DNA from: Streptomyces antibioticus
GTDB lineage: Bacteria > Actinomycetota > Actinomycetes > Streptomycetales > Streptomycetaceae
Length of the DNA stretch: 64,000 bases
Direction: 5' to 3'
Assembly (NCBI RefSeq): GCF_002019855.1
Contig: NZ_CM007717.1
Location: 5,443,798-5,507,797, forward strand
How positions within the stretch are numbered: position 1 is the stretch's first letter; the number at the start of each line of letters is the position of its first letter. Under the pieces are notes generated by a model. The model was not told the origin of the DNA and searched no databases. It worked only from the letters and a program-made list of their open reading frames with translations. The position numbers and the translations under genes were made by a program. Positions 47,432-55,104 of this stretch are shown one piece after another.

Positions 47432-49771
47432 CTACTCGGTGCGCAGCCCGTCCGGCCGCATCAGCCGGACCAGCGGCGGCAGGCTCAGCGCCGTCACCAG
47501 CAGGACGACCGCCCCGCCCATGCCGGTCATGGCCAGCACGCTCGCCCAGTCCACGCCCACCGGGGTGTCCGTCATCTTCAGCAGCACCGTGCCCAGCGTG
47601 ATGCCGACCACCGCGGCCAGCAGCAGCCCCAGCGCGATGGGGATGGCCGTCTGCCAGAGCACCGACAGGCCCAGCGTGCGCCGCCGGGTGCCGAAGGCCA
47701 CCAGGGCCGACAGCAGCTTGCGGCGGTCCCGCAACTGTTCGAGCTGGGAGACCAGCAGGCTCGCCCCGATCAGCAGCAGCACACAGATGGCGCCGACGAG
47801 CAGCCCGGTGCGGATGGAGTCGTAGCGCTCGGAGGTCCGGGTCGCCGACCACATCGCCGTACTGGCCAGCGCGTCCACCGCGGAGGTGGTGTTGCGGGTG
47901 TACTCGAAGGCGTCCGGCACCGACTCGTCGATGGAGAGGTACAGCCGCCCGCTGACCAGCTCGCGCAGATGGTCGGGCAGCGCCCCCGGGGTCATCAGGA
48001 ACCCGCCGCGCTTGTTGCCGGTCGGGTCCTTCAACGCCGGGGCCTTCACGACCCCCGCCGGGACGGTCCAGACGGCCTCCTTGCTGGTGCCCGAGGAGGA
48101 CGACTCGATGTACAGCCGGGTGCCGGGCTTGGCGAGCTTCGGACCGTCCAGGGAGTATTCGGAGCCGTCGAGGACGAACACCGCGCCGTCCGCGCAGGAG
48201 GGCAGCTTCGCCAGCTCGCGCAGGGCCGCGCAGTCGCCGACGGTCAGCTCGGTGGAGAGATTCGGCCCCTCCTCGGTACGCCAGGACGAGCTGCCGAGGT
48301 AGCCCTCGCCGAGGGCCGTGACCTTCCGTACGCCCTTGGTGTCCTCGAACCGGCGGGCCGTCGCCGTCAGCGGGGTGCCGTCCGGCACGTTCACCTGCAT
48401 CTGGGCCCGTGTCAGGTCCAGTCCGGTGTCCTGGGTGTACTGGTCGTCGACCCCGGCGAACAGCATCTGGAGCGCGATCGCCCCGGCCACCGCGACCGCG
48501 ATGCCGTTGACCATCCGGGCCGCCGTACCGCTGCTCACCTGGAGGCGGCGCACGGCGAGCTGCCAGGCGACACCGCCCGCGCCGAGCCGGGCCACCACGG
48601 TCTCGACCAGCCACGGCAGCAGCGCGGTGACACCGACGAGCAGCAGCAGGACACCACTGACCACCAGGTACTGGTTGAAGTCCCCGTCGCCCCGGCCCTG
48701 GCCGATCATCGGGTAGAGCAGGCCGAGTCCGGCCACCGGCAGCAGCAGCCGCCACCACAGACGGCGCCGCGACGGCTTGGCGGTGCGCACCACGCCCAGC
48801 GGTTCGATCACCACACCGCGCAGGGCGAGCAGGGTGACCCCGACGGCCGCCGCCGGCACCGCCACCGCGACCAGCGCGGCCAGCGCGGGGGAGGGGTTGA
48901 GATAGCTGGGCCACACGCTCACCCCGGCCACCTCGACCGAGCCCGCGATCTGCCGTCCGATCAGGAAGAACCCGGTGCCGAGGACCAGACCGAGCAGCGC
49001 GCCGGCCATCGCCTCGCCGGCCGCGATCCGCCGGGCCATCTGCCCGTCGGCGCCGACCAGGCGCAGGGCCGCGAGCCGGCGGTCGCGCCGCTCGCCGCCG
49101 AACCGCACGGCCGCCGCGACGAACACCGCGACCGGCATCAGCAGCACCACGATCACCACGATGTTCAGCAGGATCAGCACCGGATCCGGCGGCTCGGGCG
49201 TCGGGTTCACCTCGCCGAACCGGTCCAGACGGGTGGTGCGCCCGCTCTCGACATGCGCCGCGAGCCCGGTCGCCCCGGCGAAGTAGGCGAGTTCCCGCGA
49301 GCCGACGAGCCCGCTCTCGCCGATCGTCCCGACGATCCGGTACGGCAGCCGCTCCCGCAGCAGCCGTGCGTCGTCCGAGGCGAGCAGCCGCTTCAGCTCG
49401 GGGGAGACGACCATCTCGCCCTTGGCCGGATAGGCGCTCAGACCGGGCGGCAGCGGGGCGCGCGGCCCCTCCGGCTCGACCAGCCGGCCGCGCACGTCCT
49501 TCTCACGGAAGGTGGTGTCGACGTTGGCGATCACCATCGTGTCGTCGGCCTTGGGGCGCGTCTCCGCGCTGAACGAGTAGTCCATCCGGGCCTGTTCGCG
49601 CTCGTGACGCACCGAGAGCGCGTTCGGCAGCGCGGTCGACAGCAGCAGCAGCGCCACGCCGAGCCCGACGCCGACCGCCGTCAGCACGGCCCGGACCCAG
49701 CCCTCCCGTCCGCCGGCGAAGGCGAACCGGATCCCCATCCCCAGGTCCCTGGCCCACTGCCCCAGGTTCAT
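47432..49771 (-). CDS. FtsX/MacB-type ABC transporter permease
   Basis: The 779-residue protein has the duplicated FtsX layout: an N-terminal helix (VRAVLTAVGVGLGVALLLLS), an extracellular domain, three helices (about 230-345), a second helix group (about 370-460), a second extracellular domain (about 480-640) with cysteines, and the final three helices (LLVGAICVLLLIGASLLV, IPIALGLLLAAVVGITL, GGAVVLLVTALSLPPL). It should work with the ATPase encoded next to it to expel or sense an envelope-active compound. Start ATG 49771 overlaps the ATPase stop (ATGA). Confidence 0.9.
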   Translation of the reverse strand: MNLGQWARDLGMGIRFAFAGGREGWVRAVLTAVGVGLGVALLLLSTALPNALSVRHEREQARMDYSFSAETRPKADDTMVIANVDTTFREKDVRGRLVEPEGPRAPLPPGLSAYPAKGEMVVSPELKRLLASDDARLLRERLPYRIVGTIGESGLVGSRELAYFAGATGLAAHVESGRTTRLDRFGEVNPTPEPPDPVLILLNIVVIVVLLMPVAVFVAAAVRFGGERRDRRLAALRLVGADGQMARRIAAGEAMAGALLGLVLGTGFFLIGRQIAGSVEVAGVSVWPSYLNPSPALAALVAVAVPAAAVGVTLLALRGVVIEPLGVVRTAKPSRRRLWWRLLLPVAGLGLLYPMIGQGRGDGDFNQYLVVSGVLLLLVGVTALLPWLVETVVARLGAGGVAWQLAVRRLQVSSGTAARMVNGIAVAVAGAIALQMLFAGVDDQYTQDTGLDLTRAQMQVNVPDGTPLTATARRFEDTKGVRKVTALGEGYLGSSSWRTEEGPNLSTELTVGDCAALRELAKLPSCADGAVFVLDGSEYSLDGPKLAKPGTRLYIESSSSGTSKEAVWTVPAGVVKAPALKDPTGNKRGGFLMTPGALPDHLRELVSGRLYLSIDESVPDAFEYTRNTTSAVDALASTAMWSATRTSERYDSIRTGLLVGAICVLLLIGASLLVSQLEQLRDRRKLLSALVAFGTRRRTLGLSVLWQTAIPIALGLLLAAVVGITLGTVLLKMTDTPVGVDWASVLAMTGMGGAVVLLVTALSLPPLVRLMRPDGLRTE

Positions 49772-50457
49772 ACGACCCGCTCCATGTCCCGCGACTTGCC
49801 GTCCCGTACGACGATCTCGCGGTCGGAGTAGGCGGCCACCCGTGCCTCGTGGGTGACCAGGACCACCGCCGCGTTGGCCGAGCGGGCCGCCTCGGTGAGC
49901 AGCTCCATCACGCGCTCGCCGTTGAGCGAGTCCAGCGCGCCGGTCGGCTCGTCGGCGAAGACGACCCGCGGGCTGGTCACCAGCGACCTGGCGACGGCCA
50001 CCCGCTGGCCCTGCCCGCCGGAGACCTCTCCGGGCCGCTTCCTGGCGAGGTCGTCGACCTCCAGCCGGGCCATCCACCCGAGGGCGGTGCGCTCGGCCTC
50101 CTTGCGCGAGGTGCCGTTCAGCCGGAGCGGCAGGGCCACGTTCTCCACACAGGTCAGCTCCGGCACGAGCTGCCCGAACTGGAACACGAACCCGAACTCC
50201 GAGCGCCGCAGCCTGCTGCGCCCGGCGTCGCTCATGGACGCCAGTTCCTGGCCGTCGTAGCGGATCGAGCCGGAGTCGGGGGTCACGATGCCGGCGAGGC
50301 AGTGCAGCAGCGTCGACTTGCCGGAGCCGGAGGGGCCCATGACGGCGACGACCTCGCCGGGGTGGATGGAGAACCCGGCGCCGTCCAGCGCCATCGTCGG
50401 GCCGTACGCCTTGCGCAGGTCCTCGGCGACCAGCAGGGATCCCTCGGGGGCGGTCAT
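49768..50457 (-). CDS. ABC transporter ATP-binding protein (MacB/LolD type)
   Basis: The 229-residue ATPase has Walker A GPSGSGKSTLL (about 41-51), Q-loop VFQFGQLV, signature VSGGQGQRVAVARSL (the usual SGGQ-Q-R), Walker B RVVFADEPTGALDS and switch VTHE. It powers the FtsX-type permease encoded just downstream. The order PadR-ATPase-permease, all with ATGA overlaps, is a common self-regulated exporter arrangement. Start ATG 50457 overlaps the padR stop. Confidence 0.95.
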   Translation of the reverse strand: MTAPEGSLLVAEDLRKAYGPTMALDGAGFSIHPGEVVAVMGPSGSGKSTLLHCLAGIVTPDSGSIRYDGQELASMSDAGRSRLRRSEFGFVFQFGQLVPELTCVENVALPLRLNGTSRKEAERTALGWMARLEVDDLARKRPGEVSGGQGQRVAVARSLVTSPRVVFADEPTGALDSLNGERVMELLTEAARSANAAVVLVTHEARVAAYSDREIVVRDGKSRDMERVV

Positions 50458-50978
50458 GCCGTCACCTCCGCGCGCAGCCGGTCCAGGCGGGCCGCGGCCA
50501 GTTCGAGCCAGCGCAGATCGGCCTCCAGGTGGAACAGGGCGTGGTCGCAGATGAGCTGGTCGGCCAGATCGCCCTTGCGCTTGCGGTCGGTGAGGATGCG
50601 CATGCTGCGCAGATGCTCCGCCCGCTGGGTGTCGAGGACGTCGGCCGCGTCGCGCCGGGTGAGGAGGGCGAGGACGACCTTGGTGTAGAGGGTCGACTGG
50701 AGGTACGGCTCGGGCTTCTCGGGCGTGGCGAGCCAGCGCTCGACGTCGGTGATGCCGGCGTCGGTGATCGCGTACCGCTTGCGCTCGGGACCGCCGCCGG
50801 CCTCGATGCCGTCGACCTCGACGAGACCGTTCTTCAGCAGACGCGACATCGTCGAATAGACCTGGCCGTAGTGCAGCGGCCGGTCGTGACCGAACTTCTC
50901 GTCGAAGGCCCGCTTCAGGTCGTAACCGTGTCGGGGTCCGGACTCCAGGAGTCCCAGGAGGGTGTGACCGATGGACAT
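50454..50978 (-). CDS. PadR-family transcriptional regulator of the ABC exporter
   Basis: The 174-residue protein has a PadR winged helix (MSIGHTLLGLLESGPRHGYDLKRAFDEKFG...LHYGQVYSTMSRLLKNGLVE, residues 1-55) and the C-terminal dimerisation helix (LQSTLYTKVVLALLTRRDAADVLDTQRAEHLRSM). It should repress its own operon until a toxic ligand binds. A two-copy GTATAC element lies just upstream of its ATG. GGGGAGG sits about six bases upstream of ATG 50978. Confidence 0.93.
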   Translation of the reverse strand: MSIGHTLLGLLESGPRHGYDLKRAFDEKFGHDRPLHYGQVYSTMSRLLKNGLVEVDGIEAGGGPERKRYAITDAGITDVERWLATPEKPEPYLQSTLYTKVVLALLTRRDAADVLDTQRAEHLRSMRILTDRKRKGDLADQLICDHALFHLEADLRWLELAAARLDRLRAEVTA

Positions 50979-50999
50979 GGGGAGGACTGTACATGCGGT

Positions 51000-51018
51000 G
51001 TATACCCGGTGTGTATAC
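51000..51018. promoter_or_regulatory. Probable PadR operator
   Basis: GTATAC (51000-51005) and GTATAC (51013-51018), separated by CCGGTGT, form an inverted (and direct) repeat 22 bases upstream of the padR start. PadR proteins bind comparable AT-containing dyads in their own promoters. Confidence 0.55.
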
Positions 51019-51128
51019 GCGGGGTGTGTAGACGGTGGCGAGGGGTGGGGGGCGCGGACGGCCCCGCAGGTGGGGGCCGTATGTCACCGTTCTGCTACAG
51101 CGGTCCGCCGAGACGCTCCGACCGCTTC

Positions 51129-51368
51129 CTATGGCGACGGGGTGCCGGGTGGCCGGCCCCGGCGGGGGATCGGCTTGGTGTCGCGCGGCAGCCGCCCGGC
51201 GTCGGCGAGGGCGCTGCGCAGCAGGAACTCGATCTGCGCGTTGGCCGACCGCAGCTCGTCCCCCGCCCACCGGGCCAGCGCCTCGTACACCGCCGGGTCC
51301 AGCCGCAGCAGCACCTGCTTGCGCTGCGGCCGGCCCTGGGGGGCGTCGCCCCCGGTGGGGACCGTCAC
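51129..51368 (-). CDS. Small Arc/ribbon-helix-helix-type protein
   Basis: The 79-residue protein has a ribbon-helix-helix-like core: a short strand KQVLLRLDPAVYEAL, helix ARWAGDELRSANAQIEFLLRSALADAG, and a basic Pro-rich tail (RRGRPPGTPSP). It probably binds DNA or its operon's neighbours as a dimer. Its GTG (51366-51368, minus strand) overlaps the stop of the SPFH gene (GTGA), so it is translated with it. Confidence 0.8.
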   Translation of the reverse strand: MTVPTGGDAPQGRPQRKQVLLRLDPAVYEALARWAGDELRSANAQIEFLLRSALADAGRLPRDTKPIPRRGRPPGTPSP

Positions 51369-52294
51369 TGGTAGAGGGTCCCGGTGTTGAGCACGGGCTG
51401 CGGCGCGCGGTCCCCGCACAGCACGACCATCAGGTTGGACACCATCGCCGCCTTCCGCTCCTCGTCCAGTTCCACGATGCCCTGCTCGGAGATCCGGGCG
51501 AGGGCCGCCTCGACCATGCCGACGGCGCCGTCCACGATCTCCCGGCGGGCCGCGACCACGGCGCCCGCCTGCTGCCGCTGGAGCATCGCCGAGGCGATCT
51601 CCGGAGCGTACGCGAGATGCGTGAAGCGGGACTCGATGATCTGGACACCCGCCGCCTCCACGCGCGCGTGCAGCTCCACCGCGAGCTTCTCGGTGATCTC
51701 CTCGGCGTTGCCGCGCAGCGAGAGGCCGTCCTCGTCGTGGGAGTCGTAGGGGTACTCGATGGCGATGTGCCGCACGGCCGCCTCGGTCTGGGTGGAGACG
51801 AACTCCAGGAAGTCGTCCACCTCGAAGGTGGCCTGCGCGGTGTCCTGCACCTTCCACACCACGACCGCGGCCAGCTCGATCGGGTTGCCGTAGGCGTCGT
51901 TGACCTTCAGGACGGCCGTCTCGTGGTTGCGGACGCGGGTGGAGATCTTCTCGCGGGAGGTGAAGGGGTTCACCCAGCGCAGGCCGTCCTCGCGGATCGT
52001 GCCCCGGTAGCGGCCGAAGAGCTGCACCACGCGCGCCTCGCCCGGCGCCACGGTGTTCAGCCCGCACATCGACAGGAACGCGGCGAGCCCGACGAGGATG
52101 CCGCCGACGATCAGCCCGGCCTTGGCGCCGGTGGCGTCCACCTGGGCGCCGAGCGCGATCAGTCCGGCGGCGGCCAGCAGCCCGACCAGACCGGACAGCA
52201 GGGCGAGCCCGCCGCCCACGCTGTGCGCGGGGAACTCGTTGACTCTCGGGGCGGGCATCTCGGGCGCGGCGGCCGCGACGGTGTCTGCGGTCAT
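51365..52294 (-). CDS. SPFH/band-7 membrane protein
   Basis: The 309-residue protein has an N-terminal membrane region (HSVGGGLALLSGLVGLLAAAGLIALGAQ, then AGLIVGGILVGLAAFLSMCGL) and an SPFH domain (VAPGEARVVQLFGRYRGTIREDGLRWVNPFTSREKISTRVRNHE..., about 95-270) with a C-terminal coiled coil. SPFH proteins scaffold membrane microdomains and stabilise other membrane proteins. A perfect 16-bp palindrome lies 71 bases upstream of its start. ATG 52294 is used; an ATG 17 codons upstream lies in an unstructured leader. Confidence 0.9.
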   Translation of the reverse strand: MTADTVAAAAPEMPAPRVNEFPAHSVGGGLALLSGLVGLLAAAGLIALGAQVDATGAKAGLIVGGILVGLAAFLSMCGLNTVAPGEARVVQLFGRYRGTIREDGLRWVNPFTSREKISTRVRNHETAVLKVNDAYGNPIELAAVVVWKVQDTAQATFEVDDFLEFVSTQTEAAVRHIAIEYPYDSHDEDGLSLRGNAEEITEKLAVELHARVEAAGVQIIESRFTHLAYAPEIASAMLQRQQAGAVVAARREIVDGAVGMVEAALARISEQGIVELDEERKAAMVSNLMVVLCGDRAPQPVLNTGTLYQ

Positions 52295-52364
52295 GGGTGG
52301 TTCCCCCCGTTTCGTATGGGAGTGGGCCGTTTCATCCCGTCCCACTCGCTCACTTCGTTCTATC

Positions 52365-52380
52365 TAAGTGATATCACTTA
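52365..52380. promoter_or_regulatory. Perfect 16-bp palindrome upstream of the SPFH gene
   Basis: TAAGTGATATCACTTA is an exact 16-bp palindrome, 71-86 bases upstream of the SPFH start. Its AAGTGATATCACTT core is conspicuous in a GC-rich promoter. The cognate regulator is not known; the local small ribbon-helix-helix-like protein or a GntR/YtrA-type factor is possible. Confidence 0.6.
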
Positions 52381-52587
52381 ATCGGGGAATCGCAACCCCT
52401 GGGGCGTTCCCGACGTCGGTACTGGTGGAGTGGTGCGCCGGTTCCGGCGGGCGGGGTGCTGATTCTCACCCCCTCCGGACCCCGGCTCGACAGCCCTCCG
52501 TCACAGCCGACGGTGTTAGCTTTCTGAGCTGACCTGCCACCGGGCCACTGGTGTGACTGCCGAGTAGGAAGCGGAGCGAGCGGACTC

Positions 52588-55023
52588 ATGGGACGAGCGG
52601 ACGAGAGACGAGCGCGACAGCGTGGTGGCCGCCGCGCGGCGCCCAAAAACCGCTCGACGCGGACGGAGACCCCGACGTCGGCGCACGAGCCGGCCGCGTC
52701 CGCCGCGGGCTCCACCGGTACGTCCACGAGCCCCGCCCCCGGCGGCCGCGCGGCCGCCCGCCGCGGCGCCAAGAAGGGCAAGGGAGCCGGCGCGGACGGC
52801 GGCAGGAAGAGCCTCATACGCCGGATCTTCACCTGGAAGAAGATCCTCGGCGCGTTCCTCATCATGACCACGGCCGTCATCGGCGCCCTGGTCTGGCTCT
52901 ACGTGAGCACCCCGATACCCGTCGGCAACCCCGAGGCCAAGCTCCAGAGCAACGTCTACGAGTACAACGGCGGCGCGATCCTCGCCCGCGACGGCGAGGT
53001 CAACCGCGAGAACGTCGACCTCGCGACCGTCCCCAAGGTCGTCCAGCGCACCTTCGTCGCCGCCGAGAACAAGTCCTTCTACGACGACGCCGGCGTCGAC
53101 CTCAAGGGCACCACCCGAGGCGTCCTCAACACCCTCATGGGCAAGGGCGCGCAGGGCGGCTCGACGATCACCCAGCAGTACGTCAAGAACTACTACCTGA
53201 CCCAGGAACAGACCGTCACGCGCAAGCTGAAGGAACTGGTCATCTCGCTCAAGCTGGACCGCGAGAAGTCCAAGGACTACATCCTGGCCGGGTACATCAA
53301 CACCAGCTACTACGGCCGCAACGCCTACGGCATCCAGGCCGCCGCCCAGGCGTACTACCGCGTCGACGCCGACGAGCTGACCGTCGAGCAGGGCGCCTAC
53401 CTCGCCGCACTGCTCCAGGCCCCCAGCCAGTACGACTGGGCCGTCGCCTCCGACACCAGCAAGGAGCTGGTGAAGAACCGCTGGAACTACGTCCTGAACA
53501 ACATGGTCGAGCAGAAGTGGCTGGACAAGTCCGACCGCGACGGCATGGAGTTCCCGGTGCCCAAGGACCCCAAGCCCGACCCGGGCAAGGAGGGCCAGAC
53601 CGGCTACCTGGTCAACGCGGCCAACGCCGAACTGGCCCGCGAACTGGTCGCCACCGGCACCGCCGACGACCTCAAGTCGGCCGAGGCCATGGTCAGCCGC
53701 GGCGGCTGGAACATCGAGCTGAACATCAGCAAGAAGAAGCAGAAGGCCCTGGAGAAGGCCGTCAAGGACCAGCTCACCAGCAAGCTCGACAAGAAGAAGC
53801 GGTCCGTCGACGCCGACGTCCAGGCCGGCGCGGTCTCGGTGAACCCGCGCACCGGCGCGGTCGAGGCGATGTACGGCGGTGCCGGCTACACCGAGCACTA
53901 CCTGAACAACGCCACCCGCACCGACTACCAGCCCGCCTCCACCTTCAAGCCGGTGATCCTCGCCGCCGCCTTCGACGGGGACGCCAGGACGCAGGACGGC
54001 GAGGAGATCACCGCCGACACGCTCTACGACGGCACCAGCGAGCGCCCGGTCGTCGGCAGCGACATCGCGTTCGCGCCGGAGAACGAGGACGACCAGAACT
54101 ACGGCGACGTCACCCTCCAGACCGCGATGAACAAGTCCATCAACTCGGCGTTCGCACAGCTCGGCGTCGACGTCGGCATGACGAAGGTGATGGAGGTCGC
54201 GGGCAAGCTCGGCATGGACACCGAGGACCTCAAGGCCGTGCCCGCGCAGACGCTGGGCACCATGGGCGCGAGCCCGCTCCAGATGGCCGGCGTCTACGCC
54301 ACCCTCGACAACCACGGCAAGAAGGTCACCCCCGCGATCATCAAGTCGGCGACGAACAGCGCCTACCCGGCGTTCAAGCACACCGACCCGATCGGCGACG
54401 AGGTCATCAGCCGGGAGGCCGCCGACTCGGTCACCTCGGTTCTCACCGGTGTGGTCGACGACGGCACCGCCCGGACCTCGGTGCGGGACAACCCGCTGCG
54501 CAACGGCCAGAAGGTCGCCGGCAAGACCGGAACCTCCGACAACAACAAGTCGGCCTGGTTCACCGGCTACACGCCCGATCTGGTCACCTCGGTCGGCCTG
54601 TTCGGCGAGTCCGCCAAGCCCCCGCACCCCCAGGTCCCGCTGACCGGTGCGACGACGGGTCTGAAGACGGTCGCGGGCCGTATCAACGGCGGTGGCTTCC
54701 CGGCGCAGATCTGGGCGGCGTACACCTTCGGCGTCTCCACCAAGGTCAGCAAGTTCGACCTGGAGACCGACCAGGGCGCGGCCGTCCGTACGGCGTCCCC
54801 GACGCCGTCGTCCTCCCCGTCGGCGTCGGAGTCCGCGTCCGAGAGCCCCTCGGCCCCGGCCACCCCGTCGAAGGAGCCCACCACCAGCGCACCGACGACG
54901 GCCGCGCCGCCGACGGACGAGCCGACCACCGGGGCCCCGACGACCGGCGCCCCGACGGAACCGAGCACGGAGGATCCCTCCACAGAACCGGAAAACCCAC
55001 TGGACCAGCAGTTCGGCCAGTAG
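52588..55023 (+). CDS. Class A penicillin-binding protein (bifunctional GT51/transpeptidase)
   Basis: The 811-residue protein has a 75-residue basic, disordered leader, a membrane anchor (ILGAFLIMTTAVIGALVWLYV, about 91-111), a GT51 domain with catalytic Glu160 (VAAENKSFYDDAGVD; the usual ED is EN here) and GGSTITQQYVKN. The transpeptidase domain has S451-T-F-K454 (PASTFKP), S517-I-N519 and K646-T-G-T. The last 75 residues are a Ser/Thr/Pro/Glu-rich tail. It polymerises and crosslinks peptidoglycan. It stands alone, with a terminator downstream. Confidence 0.95.
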   Translation: MGRADERRARQRGGRRAAPKNRSTRTETPTSAHEPAASAAGSTGTSTSPAPGGRAAARRGAKKGKGAGADGGRKSLIRRIFTWKKILGAFLIMTTAVIGALVWLYVSTPIPVGNPEAKLQSNVYEYNGGAILARDGEVNRENVDLATVPKVVQRTFVAAENKSFYDDAGVDLKGTTRGVLNTLMGKGAQGGSTITQQYVKNYYLTQEQTVTRKLKELVISLKLDREKSKDYILAGYINTSYYGRNAYGIQAAAQAYYRVDADELTVEQGAYLAALLQAPSQYDWAVASDTSKELVKNRWNYVLNNMVEQKWLDKSDRDGMEFPVPKDPKPDPGKEGQTGYLVNAANAELARELVATGTADDLKSAEAMVSRGGWNIELNISKKKQKALEKAVKDQLTSKLDKKKRSVDADVQAGAVSVNPRTGAVEAMYGGAGYTEHYLNNATRTDYQPASTFKPVILAAAFDGDARTQDGEEITADTLYDGTSERPVVGSDIAFAPENEDDQNYGDVTLQTAMNKSINSAFAQLGVDVGMTKVMEVAGKLGMDTEDLKAVPAQTLGTMGASPLQMAGVYATLDNHGKKVTPAIIKSATNSAYPAFKHTDPIGDEVISREAADSVTSVLTGVVDDGTARTSVRDNPLRNGQKVAGKTGTSDNNKSAWFTGYTPDLVTSVGLFGESAKPPHPQVPLTGATTGLKTVAGRINGGGFPAQIWAAYTFGVSTKVSKFDLETDQGAAVRTASPTPSSSPSASESASESPSAPATPSKEPTTSAPTTAAPPTDEPTTGAPTTGAPTEPSTEDPSTEPENPLDQQFGQ

Positions 55024-55035
55024 GGGACAAGGCGG

Positions 55036-55067
55036 AGGGCGCCCGGTGAGCATTCACCGGGCGCCCT
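55036..55067. terminator. Bidirectional hairpin terminator (PBP / phosphatase gene)
   Basis: AGGGCGCCCGGTGA pairs perfectly with TCACCGGGCGCCCT around GCAT, between convergent genes. Confidence 0.8.
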
Positions 55068-55104
55068 TCGCGTACACCGCCTTGAGACGAGCCGTGGCCG
55101 GGGC

